Source: Lachnospiraceae bacterium
Lineage (GTDB): Bacteria; Bacillota; Clostridia; Lachnospirales; Lachnospiraceae
Length of the DNA stretch: 64,000 nt
Direction of reading: 5' to 3'
NCBI GenBank assembly: GCA_022794255.1
Contig: JAAWEL010000057.1
Span: 28,066-92,065, forward strand
Shown piece by piece: positions 47,632 to 56,724 of the stretch. Position 1 is the stretch's first letter. Each line of letters begins with the position of its first letter. Under the pieces are notes generated by a model, which saw only the letters and a list, made by a program, of their open reading frames with translations, was not told the DNA's origin and did no database searches. Both the position numbers and the translations under genes were made by a program.

Positions 47632-48768
47632 ATGTTTTTTCGAAATTTATTTAATAAACCACAGAAACCGGAGAATAATCAGGCATCAAAGAGAGCGGAG
47701 CCTGTGCAAATGCAACTTCAGACAGAGGAAGGCATCATTTCAAATGGCAGGGAAGTGTGGCATGTAAAGGCCAGAAAGGGAAAAAACCCATATGATTTTA
47801 CAGCTACCTGTATATATAATGATAGGGGCAAATGGAGAATTATTGAAGCTACGGCATGTTTGGAAGAGAAAGCCTGCAAAAATATATCTGTATCAAAATT
47901 GATTTTACATAATGAAAATGTTTGCTTTTTTGTTGATTATGATTTTTGTAATACCAAGAAATATTCTATTATTACTTGTAGAAGAGAGGGAAACGGAATT
48001 CGCTTTTCTAAACAGAATTTAAACAATCGCGATATGGAATTTTGTATGGATTGTAATTGCGGCTTTGTTGTAAATGAAAATAAATTATACGGAATAAAGC
48101 GGCGATACTATTGTTTTGATTTTATGACAGGAGATGTAAAAATAACGGAAATGCCTTTTGAACTTAATTTAATAGGAGCTTTTTATTATAATGGGTATTT
48201 GTATTCAGGAAGCTGCAGCCTTTATGATAAAGTATATAGGCTGGATTTGACAAATCCAGACAGGGTAGAAAGCTTTGACATAGAAAATATCAGTATCCAA
48301 AGCGACAGCAGAATGTATTCTCCCTATGAGTGGGATAACAATAATTTTATTTATAAAAATAAAATATATGCGAGAAAACCAGGACATATAAATTATCTTG
48401 ACTTGAATGTTATGGGATATTATCAACAGCTGGAAGCCATTGTGTTTTTAGGAATGACATCAAACAGATATCTTTTGGTGAGAGATGATACGGATGTCAA
48501 TCAAACGGTCAGAGGATACAGCTTGTATGATCTTGAAGAAAGTCAACGAATTATGTTAGACAAAAAGAGATTTCAGTGTGAAGACTCAAAAGATCCTAGT
48601 AAAAAGGTAATGATAGTGGTAAAAAATGTTGCATATGTAGGAGAAAATGCCATTTTCTTTTATACAAAAGGAAAAAGAGTCAAAGAATTTTTCTACAGTG
48701 CTATCCCATTTGACGAATTGAAAAATGGAACATCACGTGTTGTAGACTATGAAATAAATAGGATTTAG
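47632..48768 (+). CDS. Unknown protein, possibly beta-propeller like
   Basis: 378 residues, AT-rich codons, no signal peptide or membrane helix. Repeated short segments with aromatic/Tyr-Gly-Ser signatures (FYYNGYLYSGSCSLYDKVYRLDL, IYARKPGHINYLDL, YSLYDLEESQRI) suggest a propeller of about 40-residue blades. RBS AAAGGAGG stands before ATG 47632. It is the last gene of the operon. A scaffold or recognition role is guesswork. Confidence 0.55.
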   Translation: MFFRNLFNKPQKPENNQASKRAEPVQMQLQTEEGIISNGREVWHVKARKGKNPYDFTATCIYNDRGKWRIIEATACLEEKACKNISVSKLILHNENVCFFVDYDFCNTKKYSIITCRREGNGIRFSKQNLNNRDMEFCMDCNCGFVVNENKLYGIKRRYYCFDFMTGDVKITEMPFELNLIGAFYYNGYLYSGSCSLYDKVYRLDLTNPDRVESFDIENISIQSDSRMYSPYEWDNNNFIYKNKIYARKPGHINYLDLNVMGYYQQLEAIVFLGMTSNRYLLVRDDTDVNQTVRGYSLYDLEESQRIMLDKKRFQCEDSKDPSKKVMIVVKNVAYVGENAIFFYTKGKRVKEFFYSAIPFDELKNGTSRVVDYEINRI

Positions 48769-48791
48769 TATGGATATGTTTTCCGACTGCA

Positions 48792-48840
48792 CAGGTGCAA
48801 AATATTTAGCAAAGTACCTAGTTGAGATTTTTTGCACCTG
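48792..48840. repeat. Inverted repeat at the island's right end
   Basis: CAGGTGCAAAA and its exact complement (11 bp) flank a 27-nt AT-rich loop between convergent genes. It could be a terminator for either direction, or a boundary mark; T-runs are weak. Confidence 0.6.
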
Positions 48841-48859
48841 CCCCGTTCAAAACACATAT

Positions 48860-49918
48860 TCATTCGGAAATCATATCCCGGGATCGGAAGTGCCCCCAAA
48901 TCCACCGCCCTGTCTCACTTAGCTCTTCTGGCGACCATCCAGAGACTTTGGTGCATGACGGAGCGATGGCGCTGCTGGTTTCGGCCTTGTTGGCCAGGTT
49001 CCAGCAGCAATAGCTGATCTGATGCCGGTTAAGCAGTTCCAGCCAGCGGGATGTCTGGTCAAAATTGTTTCCGCCATTTCCAGAGGCATCGCAGGTGCCG
49101 AACTCACTGACAAACACCGGAAGTCCCTGGGCCAGGCAGGATTCTAATCGCTGGCGAAGCCAGTCGGTGTGGGTATTGGCGTAGAAGTGAAGGGTATACA
49201 AAAGATTGTCGTATTCCAGCGGAGAGGCGGCAGCCTGGTCAATGTCCTGGCTCCAGGTGGGGGTGCCCACAAGAATCACTGCATCTGCATCATTGGCCCG
49301 GATGGCGGGAATCACTTCCCGGGCATAGGTTTTGATGCTGTCCCAGGAGGTGCCGGAGTTGGGCTCATTGCAGATCTCGTAGAGCACATTGTCATGATCT
49401 TTGTACAGGGCAGACATTTCCTTGAAAAATTCCAATGCCTCTGTCTTGTGAACATTGGGGTCCCGGTCATTGAGGACGTGCCAGTCAATGATCACGTACA
49501 TGCCAAGTTCTGTGGCATAGTTGACCCCGTTTTTTATAAGTGTTTTTAATGCCTCCGGATCTCCTCCGCTGCAATAGCCGTTATACTCGTCTGTATATAG
49601 GGCAAGACGGATGCAGTTGGTGTTCCAGTCGTCCCGGAGGGTGAGAAAGGTGTCCCGGCTTATATACTGGGGAAACCAGGCAATGCCATGGGTGGACATG
49701 CCGTAAAGCTGAAAGGGATTTCCGTGGCAGTCGGTCAGGCGGGATTTTTCCACTTTAAGTTTTCCGTGAAGTGCCACCGGGGTGGAGCTGGGAGCAGGCT
49801 GGGTGGGTGCTCCCAGGGCGCGGCCCGGCAGGCCGGGAAGGAGACTGGATGAAAGCAGAAAGAATGATAAAAGGCTGACCAGAAATCTTCTGTGTTTTTT
49901 GCTGTCAGAAATGTTCAT
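48860..49918 (-). CDS. Secreted GH5 glycoside hydrolase (endoglucanase-like)
   Basis: 352 residues from the ATG at 49916-49918 (RBS GGAGG, 8-nt gap); a signal peptide spans about 11-37 (ALGA). Family 5 signatures: catalytic acid/base E185 in EICNEPN, nucleophile E272 in FVSEFGTC, plus LALYTDEYNG, VIIDWHVLND and the HFYANTH strand. Single-domain, no carbohydrate-binding module or dockerin; probably cleaves soluble beta-glucans or oligosaccharides outside the cell. The GC-richer neighbours resume here. Confidence 0.92.
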   Translation of the reverse strand: MNISDSKKHRRFLVSLLSFFLLSSSLLPGLPGRALGAPTQPAPSSTPVALHGKLKVEKSRLTDCHGNPFQLYGMSTHGIAWFPQYISRDTFLTLRDDWNTNCIRLALYTDEYNGYCSGGDPEALKTLIKNGVNYATELGMYVIIDWHVLNDRDPNVHKTEALEFFKEMSALYKDHDNVLYEICNEPNSGTSWDSIKTYAREVIPAIRANDADAVILVGTPTWSQDIDQAAASPLEYDNLLYTLHFYANTHTDWLRQRLESCLAQGLPVFVSEFGTCDASGNGGNNFDQTSRWLELLNRHQISYCCWNLANKAETSSAIAPSCTKVSGWSPEELSETGRWIWGHFRSRDMISE

Positions 49919-49965
49919 GAAGAATACCTCCGTAACAGGAAAGGATTTTTTGATAGAAAGAAAGA

Positions 49966-49991
49966 ACTGCTTTTCCCCCACAGAAAGCAGT
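49966..49991 (-). other. Leader hairpin of the GH5 gene
   Basis: ACTGCTTT and AAAGCAGT form an 8-bp stem followed on the minus strand by a T-rich stretch, about 50 nt before the start codon; could attenuate expression. The rest of 49992-50280 holds the promoter and no recognisable gene. Confidence 0.4.
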
Positions 49992-50091
49992 CCCTCCAGT
50001 CACGATCATAAACCGTTACATTATAAAGCTTTTCCTGGCATCCCCATACCAGATAAAACGTAATCAGCACGGCGTGCGTCTTACTGAGTAG

Positions 50092-50120
50092 AATATAACA
50101 TTTTCCGGGGGAATAGTCAA
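50092..50120 (-). promoter_or_regulatory. Promoter of the GH5 gene
   Basis: On the minus strand TTGACT, 17 nt, TATATT, with a 165-nt leader before the coding start. Confidence 0.7.
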
Positions 50121-50280
50121 GAAAAATTGTGCAAAATACATTAAAAAAACAAAAGTTAAAAACAAATTTACGGGAAAATTTCCTTGTATCCCTTATTTCT
50201 TCGCATACTGGATCGTTCAAGGTAATAATTGCTGCGGCCGGTCCCGGTTCGGTGCACAGCTGGCTGGAGGAAGGTGATTT

Positions 50281-51816
50281 TCAATACAGTTTTTCCAGAA
50301 GCTTGTGGTCATTTAACTCCTTTGGGGCTTCAATTGCTTTCCGGTCAATCTTTCCATTAAGATTGCGGGGGAAGGAATCCAGCTGGATTAAGCAGGAGGG
50401 GACCATGTAGTAAGGGATTCTTTCCCGGAGGCGTTCTTTGATCGCCTTTACATCCAGCTTTTCGTCAGCAGTAAAGTAGGCGCACAGAACATTGCAGCCG
50501 CCTTCGTCCATGAAGGCTTTGGCTGCTACCTCTTTTACGGGAGCGCATTGGAGGATGGCGTATTCCACAGCTGTGTTCTCCACGCGGAAACCACGGATCT
50601 TGTACACGTTGTCCTTGCGGCATACATAGAGGAGATTGCCGTTTCCTACATCCTTTAAGATGTCATTTGTCTTAAAGACCCGCTCATAGCCGGGCTCCCG
50701 GGAGAAGGGATTGGGGATATAATGGCTTTTTGTAAGCTCCGGGAGATTGTAATAGCCGCGGCTTACCTGGGGACCGGCCAGCCATAGCTCGCCGGGTTCA
50801 CCGGGGGCAACCGGCAGGCCGTTTTCTCCTACCAGATAGCCTTTTAGCCAGGGATTGATCTTTCCTACCGGGTAAAAGCCGTCAGAGGGGGAGCCGGAGA
50901 TCTCATAGTGGGCGATCATGGAACACATTTCCGAGGCACCATAGACATTGAAAATGGAAAAGGGAGCAGTATTCAGATTCCGCACCGGCTCGCTGCCCAC
51001 AAGAAGCAGGCAGAGGGGAAGCTCCTTTAAGTCCTTAAAATCCATGGCCAGCAGTTTTCTTGCCATGTGGGGTGGGAGAAAGCTGATGTGGATGGTGTGG
51101 GCCTTGTAGTATTCCACCAGGGCATCAATGCTCTTGCGGACATGGCCTGGAATGATGTAGGCGGCAGCGCCCACAGCCAGCCCGGAGAAGATGTCGCTTA
51201 TAGCGGCCACAAAGCCCAGTCCTGGAAAGATGCCGTAATGGTCCCCTTTTTTCACGCCAAAGATCTGGAAATCATACATGGAAGCGATCACGTTTTTATG
51301 TTCCAGCATGACGCCCTTGGGTCTTGAGGTGGAGCCGGAAGTGTAGATAAGCAGGGCAAGCCCCTGGTTTTGGGAAAGATCCAGGGGCAGAAGATTGTGA
51401 ACTTTTGGTACATCCTGCCACCATTCCTTATCCAGGACAAAGCGGCAGCCACATTCCTGCAAAATGGCGGCTTCTCTTCTGGGGGGATAGGCTTTGTCCA
51501 GGTAGACATAGGCGCCGCCGGCCTTCCATATGCCCAGGATTCCGGCTATGGTCTCAATGGTTCGCCCGGTGCGGATGGCCACAATCTCTTCTCTTTGCAG
51601 GCCGGCGTCAATCAGCTTGTGGGCGCTTGCCTCAGCCCAGGCAAGAAGCTCCTTGTAGGTGATGGATTGCCCTTCACAGTACACGGCAGTTTCTTCCGGA
51701 TAAGCAGAGGCAGTATCACAGAACACCTTACAAAAGGTGCTCTGCGATACCTCCTCTCTGTGCTCGATCAAATAATCAGAACGATTCATATCTTCATAGG
51801 TTTTTTTCATTCTCAT
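50281..51816 (-). CDS. Stand-alone AMP-forming adenylation enzyme
   Basis: About 511 residues of the acyl-CoA synthetase/NRPS adenylation superfamily. P-loop-like motif [16 protein letters not shown], the A5 segment [14 protein letters not shown] (A7) and the C-terminal lysine in [10 protein letters not shown] are present. It resembles amino-acid-activating domains (DltA-like) more than typical acyl-CoA ligases and lacks a carrier domain. The start (51816 or 51810) overlaps the end of etfA by about 20 nt, so it is the last gene of the CoA-transferase/Etf operon. Substrate unknown. Confidence 0.85.
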   Translation of the reverse strand: MRMKKTYEDMNRSDYLIEHREEVSQSTFCKVFCDTASAYPEETAVYCEGQSITYKELLAWAEASAHKLIDAGLQREEIVAIRTGRTIETIAGILGIWKAGGAYVYLDKAYPPRREAAILQECGCRFVLDKEWWQDVPKVHNLLPLDLSQNQGLALLIYTSGSTSRPKGVMLEHKNVIASMYDFQIFGVKKGDHYGIFPGLGFVAAISDIFSGLAVGAAAYIIPGHVRKSIDALVEYYKAHTIHISFLPPHMARKLLAMDFKDLKELPLCLLLVGSEPVRNLNTAPFSIFNVYGASEMCSMIAHYEISGSPSDGFYPVGKINPWLKGYLVGENGLPVAPGEPGELWLAGPQVSRGYYNLPELTKSHYIPNPFSREPGYERVFKTNDILKDVGNGNLLYVCRKDNVYKIRGFRVENTAVEYAILQCAPVKEVAAKAFMDEGGCNVLCAYFTADEKLDVKAIKERLRERIPYYMVPSCLIQLDSFPRNLNGKIDRKAIEAPKELNDHKLLEKLY

Positions 51817-52801
51817 ACGCTTCCGTTATCATTGGCACAATCTCAAACAGGTCTCCTGTCAATCCGTAGTCCGCAACCTCGAAAATCGGCGCTCTGGGAT
51901 TTTTGTTGATGGCAATAATCGTATCCGAGGACTGCATTCCGGCCAGGTGCTGAATGGCTCCGGAAATGCCGCAGGCCACGTAGATTTTGGGTTTGACGGT
52001 GGTTCCGGTCTGACCTACCTGGTGGGAGTGGTCAATCCATCCTGCGTCAACTGCGGCGCGGGAGGCTCCTACTACGCCGCCCATGGCGTCAGCCAGCTTT
52101 TTGATTACTGCAAAGCCCTCGGCAGAGCCAAGGCCTCTTCCCCCGGCCACGATCACCTCTGCGTCTGTGAGGGAAACCACTTCTTTCATGCTCTTTACGA
52201 TTTCAAGTACCCTGGTTCTCACATCCGATGCTTCCAGCTTGACATTTACAGAAATGACTTCGCCGGTTCTGGTATCATCCGGTTCTGACTTCTGCATAAC
52301 TCCGGGGCGGACTGTGGACATCTGCGGACGGTGGCTGGGACAGACAATGGTGGCCATCAGGTTTCCGCCAAAGGCCGGGCGGGTCTGCAGGATCTTTTTA
52401 TCTTCTGGGTCAATCTCCAGCTTCGTACAGTCAGCGGTCAGACCGGTATTTACTCTGGCGGCAACTCTGGGGGCTAAGTCCCGCCCAATGTGGGTGGCGC
52501 CGTAGAGGACAATTTCCGGCTTGTATTCTTCTATGGCGTCTGTGATCACTTTGGTGTGGCCGTCAGTTGTGAAATTTTCCAGCAGGGGATGATCTGCCAC
52601 ATATACCTTGTCAGCGCCGTAACGGATCAGTTCATTGGCCAGCCCGGCTATGTCTTTTCCCAGAAGAATGGCACACAGCTGGGTTCCGATCTCATCGGCC
52701 AGCTTTCTTCCCTCGCCTAACAGCTCTTTTACCACAGGGGTGATCACCCCTTGTCTTTGCTCTGCGTATACCCAGACATTTTTGTATTGGTTTAAATCCA
52801 T
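51794..52801 (-). CDS. etfA: Electron transfer flavoprotein alpha subunit
   Basis: 335 residues. The C-terminal FAD-binding domain is clear: [41 protein letters not shown] and [20 protein letters not shown]. With EtfB it accepts electrons from acyl-CoA dehydrogenase. It starts 25 nt after etfB. The pair may be a simple carrier or a bifurcating complex; the sequence alone does not decide. Confidence 0.95.
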   Translation of the reverse strand: MDLNQYKNVWVYAEQRQGVITPVVKELLGEGRKLADEIGTQLCAILLGKDIAGLANELIRYGADKVYVADHPLLENFTTDGHTKVITDAIEEYKPEIVLYGATHIGRDLAPRVAARVNTGLTADCTKLEIDPEDKKILQTRPAFGGNLMATIVCPSHRPQMSTVRPGVMQKSEPDDTRTGEVISVNVKLEASDVRTRVLEIVKSMKEVVSLTDAEVIVAGGRGLGSAEGFAVIKKLADAMGGVVGASRAAVDAGWIDHSHQVGQTGTTVKPKIYVACGISGAIQHLAGMQSSDTIIAINKNPRAPIFEVADYGLTGDLFEIVPMITEAYENEKNL

Positions 52802-52826
52802 GATATCCCTCCTTTTATCGGCTCTG

Positions 52827-53612
52827 TTAAATAATATGTTTTTCTTTGAGACTTCCCATCAGCTGTGTGACCTGTTCCCTGGCGGATCCGTTTAGCATAA
52901 CGCCGGCGCCCTTTGGCTCAGGGGTGAAGGAACGGAATACTTTGGTGGGGGAGGCCTTTAAGCCCACCTTTTCCTGTGGTACGTCCAGATCATGAAAGCC
53001 CCAGACCGTAATATCTTTTTCATAGGCATCATAAATTCCCTTCATGGTCATGTATCTTGGCTTGTTAAGCTCTTTGATGGTGGTCAAAAGACAGGGCATT
53101 TTCGCGCTGACTACCTCGTAGCCGTCTTCTAGCTGGCGCTGAACCACCACCTCATCTCCTTTGAGTTCAAAGCTCTGCACATAGGTGATCTGGGGGATCC
53201 CCAGCTTTTCGGCAATCTGGGGACCGACCTGGGCCGTGTCTCCGTCAATTGCCTGGCGGCCGGCAAAGAGGATGTCAAAGGCCCCTACTTTGGCAAGGGC
53301 AGAGGAGATGGCATTGGAGGTGGCCCAGGTGTCAGAGCCGCCAAATTCTCTGCCGCTTACCAGGATTGCCTCATCTGCGCCCATGGCCAGACATTCCCGC
53401 AGCATGGTCTCTGCCTGAGGCGGGCCCATGGAGACAACGGTTACAGTCACATCCTGGTATTTGTCCTTCAGCTTTAAAGCCTCCTCTAAGGCATTGGCAT
53501 CATCAGGGTTTAAAATACTTTCCACCCCATCCCGAATCAGGGTGCCCTTCACCGGGTCAATTTTCACTTCATTTGTATTAGGAACCTGTTTTGCACAAAC
53601 TAATATTTTCAT
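52827..53612 (-). CDS. etfB: Electron transfer flavoprotein beta subunit
   Basis: 261 residues from the ATG at 53610-53612 (GGAGG spaced 5 nt). The N-terminus [24 protein letters not shown], and the AMP/FAD-binding [15 protein letters not shown] with the recognition loop around [10 protein letters not shown] are diagnostic. Bifurcating EtfB proteins often carry NAD-binding motifs here, but this could not be checked. Partner of etfA. Confidence 0.95.
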   Translation of the reverse strand: MKILVCAKQVPNTNEVKIDPVKGTLIRDGVESILNPDDANALEEALKLKDKYQDVTVTVVSMGPPQAETMLRECLAMGADEAILVSGREFGGSDTWATSNAISSALAKVGAFDILFAGRQAIDGDTAQVGPQIAEKLGIPQITYVQSFELKGDEVVVQRQLEDGYEVVSAKMPCLLTTIKELNKPRYMTMKGIYDAYEKDITVWGFHDLDVPQEKVGLKASPTKVFRSFTPEPKGAGVMLNGSAREQVTQLMGSLKEKHII

Positions 53613-53704
53613 TTTGTCCTCCTTCCATTTCATGAATCTTTGTTTTACCTGCGCCAGATAAACGGATGTCCACTGGACAAAAGTTTGGCCCTGGAGCTTT
53701 TCCT

Positions 53705-54838
53705 TTATTTTCCCAACACGTGATTGGCGATAACCACTCGCTGAATTTCTGAGGTTCCCTCATAGATCGCCACCAGTCTGGCATCCCGGAACATGCGCTC
53801 AATGGGATAATCCTTCATGTAGCCATAGCCGCCGTGGAGCTGTAAGGCCCGGTAGGCAATATTGTTGCAGAGATCACCGCAGTAATATTTGGCCATGGCA
53901 GCGTTCTTGGAGTAGGGCAGGCCCGCATCCTTTAACTCGGCGGCATGGTATACAAGTTGCCGGCCGCATTCCACCCGGGTGGCCATGTCGGCAATCTCAA
54001 ACTGGGTATTTTGCAGCTTGGAGATGGGGCGGCCAAACTGGATTCTCTCTTTTACGTATTTGACGGCTTCGTCCAAAGCTCCCTGGGCAATGCCAAGGCC
54101 CTGGGTGGCAACGGTGATTCGCCCGGAATCCAGGGTTGCCATACAGATTTTAAAGCCCTGTCCTTCCTTGCCCAAAAGATTCTCTTTGGGAACACGGACA
54201 TTTTCAAAGATCAGGTCACAGGTGGGGGAACCGTGCATACCCATCTTTTTCTCCACAGCGCCCCGGGAGAAGCCCTCCCAGGCAGATTCCACGATAAATG
54301 CGCTGATACCTTTGACTCCCTTGGCACCGGGGTCAGTCTTGGCAAACACAGTCACAAAATCACAGTCCGGCCCCTGGGTGATAAAGCATTTGCGGCCATT
54401 GAGGATATAGAAGTCTCCCTCCTTTTCTGCCGTGGTGGTGATGGCCGCTGTGTCCGAACCGGCGCCCGGCTCTGTGATGGCAAATGCCCCGGTCATGGTG
54501 CCCTCAGCTAAGGCCCGCAGGTATTTCTGCTTCTGCGCCTCATTGCCGAACATCATGAGAGAACCGCCGGATAAGGAGTTGGGCATCAGCTGGGAGGAGG
54601 CGCTGGCATCCACCCGGGTAAATTCTTCTGTCACAATGGTGGCAGACACCGTATCTCCGCCGCAGCCGCCGTATTCCCTGGGGATGGTGATGGCGTGGAA
54701 GCCACAGGCGATGATTTTGTCGCGCAGCTCCTGGGGATATACGCCGGTCTCATCAATCTGAGCGGCGTAAGGTGCAATCTCATTTTCTGCAAATTCTCTG
54801 GCAAGTTTTCTGATCATTTCATGTTTTTTGCTAAACAT
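53705..54838 (-). CDS. Acyl-CoA dehydrogenase (short-chain, Bcd-like)
   Basis: 377 residues, FAD-dependent. Family features: FAITEPGAGSD, CFITQGPDCDFVTVF, LHGGYGYMKDYPIERMFRDAR and the catalytic base E360 in YEGTSEIQR, the position used by short-chain/butyryl-CoA dehydrogenases. Transfers electrons to the adjacent EtfAB. The substrate is probably a C4-C5 acyl-CoA; the HpaB/AbfD-type gene at the window edge fits a 4-hydroxybutyrate or related branch. Confidence 0.94.
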   Translation of the reverse strand: MFSKKHEMIRKLAREFAENEIAPYAAQIDETGVYPQELRDKIIACGFHAITIPREYGGCGGDTVSATIVTEEFTRVDASASSQLMPNSLSGGSLMMFGNEAQKQKYLRALAEGTMTGAFAITEPGAGSDTAAITTTAEKEGDFYILNGRKCFITQGPDCDFVTVFAKTDPGAKGVKGISAFIVESAWEGFSRGAVEKKMGMHGSPTCDLIFENVRVPKENLLGKEGQGFKICMATLDSGRITVATQGLGIAQGALDEAVKYVKERIQFGRPISKLQNTQFEIADMATRVECGRQLVYHAAELKDAGLPYSKNAAMAKYYCGDLCNNIAYRALQLHGGYGYMKDYPIERMFRDARLVAIYEGTSEIQRVVIANHVLGK

Positions 54839-54884
54839 TTCCTTTCCTCCTCATTCAATTTAGGTAATAGGCATCCATGGATGG

Positions 54885-56477
54885 TTATTCTTTGTTTTTC
54901 TGGTCCATAATTTTTTTCAGGCCGCCCCAGTTCTCATGAAAGATATCTGCCGGCATCTGGGTTAAATCCTTGCTGATGATGGGGGAAAACTCCATCTGAT
55001 CTAAAATATCCTTCTGCAGATCGATTCCAGGGGCAATCTCAGTCAAAAGAAGCCCGTCCTTGGTCAGCTCAAACACACAGCGCTCAGTCACGTAAAGGAT
55101 TCGTTTTCCCATATCCAGGGAGGCCTCGCCGTTGAAGGAAATCTGTTCAATCTCATTTACAAACTTTTTGCTGTTGCCTTCCCGCACCACCTTGATATGG
55201 CCGTCACCGATCTCATACTGAGGCCCTTCCCCTTTTTTTAAGCCACCGGTAAAGGTTGCGGCAAATACCACGGTGCTGGCGCCGCCGGCCACATTTAAAA
55301 AGCCGCCCACGCCCATGCCTTCGCCGTAGCGCTTGCTGACATTGACATTGCCGTTGGGACCGACCTGGAGAACTCCCAGGACGCCCAGATCCAGAGCGCC
55401 GCCGTCATATAAGTCAAATTCATCAGCCATCTCAATGGTGGCTTCTGCATTCCAGCAGCATCCAAAGTCGTGGCTGCTGGCCGGCACTCCGCCGATTCCG
55501 CCGGCCTCTGTGGTGAGGGTAATGTCCTCCCCGCAGCCTTCCTCTGCGGCAACAGAGGAGACAGCCTCCGGAATCCCTACTCCCAGATTGACAATGGATC
55601 CTCTGGTCAGTTCCATGGCGGCTCTTCGGGCAATGATTTTTCTGGCGCTGAATTTTTCTACGGGAACAGCATCCAGAGGAATGCGGATTTCGCCGGAGAA
55701 CACAGGGTTATAATACGTCTTGGAGGTCTGCCAGTGATATTCCGGCTTGGACACAAACACATAGTCCACTAAAATACCAGGAACAATCACATCCCTTGGC
55801 TTGATGCTTCCAAATTCCACAATGTTTTCCACCTGACAGATGACAATACCGCCGCAGGATCTGGCAGCTGCTGCCGCAGAGTACTGTCCCAGCTTGTAGC
55901 CTTCCTTATAGCAGGAGATATTTCCCTTGGTATCAGCAATGGTTCCCCGAATCAGGGTCACATCCAGCTTGGGAAGCTTGTAGCGAAGCCATTCCTCCCC
56001 GCCGATCTCAAGCAGCTCCACCAGAGGCTCTGCAGCCTTTGCCTTCTCGTTCATACAGCCGCCCTCAATCCGTGGATCCATCATGCTTTTTAAGCCGATT
56101 TTGGTGATAACGCCCGGGGTGTGGGCAGCAATGTGGCGGCACATAACAGACATAACACCTTGAGGAAAATTAAAAATTTCCCCTAAATTATCCCCGCTGA
56201 ATTTGGTCATGGCAGGGCCGCAGCCGGTCAGGTGTCCCCCGACCCCTCTTTTTAAGAAGCCCTCGTGGGCTGCATGGGCCAGGCCCCTGTCCCCCCGGTT
56301 GCCGGTGGCAGACTGCCAGTACATAGTAAGATCTCTGGGATGTCCGGTCTCCAAAAAGCTTTTTTCTAACTCAATGAGGGCTTCTTCTGCAAAGCCGCCC
56401 AAGGTGATGCCTGTGTACATGATGGTATCCCCATCGTGAATCAGCTGGCTGACCTGATCAGAGCTTATAATTTTCAT
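54885..56477 (-). CDS. Acetate/propionate CoA-transferase (Pct-like)
   Basis: 530 residues, ATG at 56475-56477 (RBS AGAAAGGAAG); a TTG reading to 56540 runs into the promoter. Family I CoA-transferase with fused alpha and beta halves: TGITLGGFAEEA, GGHLTGCGPAM, and the catalytic glutamate E324 in LTTEAGGIGG, the same number as the E324 I recall for Clostridium propionicum propionate CoA-transferase. Moves CoA from acetyl- or propionyl-CoA to a carboxylic acid. First gene of the sigma-54 operon. Confidence 0.93.
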   Translation of the reverse strand: MKIISSDQVSQLIHDGDTIMYTGITLGGFAEEALIELEKSFLETGHPRDLTMYWQSATGNRGDRGLAHAAHEGFLKRGVGGHLTGCGPAMTKFSGDNLGEIFNFPQGVMSVMCRHIAAHTPGVITKIGLKSMMDPRIEGGCMNEKAKAAEPLVELLEIGGEEWLRYKLPKLDVTLIRGTIADTKGNISCYKEGYKLGQYSAAAAARSCGGIVICQVENIVEFGSIKPRDVIVPGILVDYVFVSKPEYHWQTSKTYYNPVFSGEIRIPLDAVPVEKFSARKIIARRAAMELTRGSIVNLGVGIPEAVSSVAAEEGCGEDITLTTEAGGIGGVPASSHDFGCCWNAEATIEMADEFDLYDGGALDLGVLGVLQVGPNGNVNVSKRYGEGMGVGGFLNVAGGASTVVFAATFTGGLKKGEGPQYEIGDGHIKVVREGNSKKFVNEIEQISFNGEASLDMGKRILYVTERCVFELTKDGLLLTEIAPGIDLQKDILDQMEFSPIISKDLTQMPADIFHENWGGLKKIMDQKNKE

Positions 56478-56535
56478 AAATGTTCTTCCTTTCTGAATAT
56501 TTGACTGAGCCAATGCTTTTCTACTGTTATGAAAG

Positions 56536-56551
56536 AGCAATATTTATGCCA
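56536..56551 (-). promoter_or_regulatory. Sigma-54 promoter of the CoA-transferase/Etf operon
   Basis: TGGCATAAATATTGCT, exact GG/GC spacing and a near-perfect match; about 59 nt upstream of the start codon. Confidence 0.92.
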
Positions 56552-56608
56552 GGTTTGAAAAAAAGGACAAACATTGTCCCCCAGGGCCAGAAAAAGAAGA
56601 TTTTCCAT

Positions 56609-56657
56609 AAAAAAAGGGCAGAGGAACCGAAGAAAACCTTTGTGCCGGCGCCTCTGC
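56609..56657 (-). terminator. Terminator of the activator gene
   Basis: GCAGAGG pairs with CCTCTGC and is followed on the minus strand by CCTTTTTTT; separates the activator transcript from the sigma-54 promoter beyond. Confidence 0.8.
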
Positions 56658-56699
56658 TCACATATTTTTTACAGAAAACTATACAGGATGGTTTTTTGG

Positions 56700-56716
56700 T
56701 GTATATTTTTTATACA
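56700..56716. promoter_or_regulatory. Candidate enhancer site (17-bp palindrome)
   Basis: TGTATATTTTTTATACA: arms TGTATA/TATACA around 5 T. It lies 148 bp upstream of the -24 element at 56551, a usual enhancer distance, just past the activator's stop codon. Confidence 0.65.
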
Positions 56717-56724
56717 GTGATTCT

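Noticed and set aside
36681..48768. Prophage or conjugative-element interpretation of the island
   Set aside because: No integrase, relaxase, capsid, tail or terminase gene and no attachment repeats were found; the FtsK-like ATPase lacks DNA-translocation partners.
49915..50220. Minus-strand open frame of about 100 codons in the GH5 leader
   Set aside because: It has no RBS, its residues look random (Cys/Phe-rich), and it spans the GH5 promoter.
53185..53661. Plus-strand open frames opposite etfB
   Set aside because: They arise from third-position GC bias of the real minus-strand genes; no RBS or domain.
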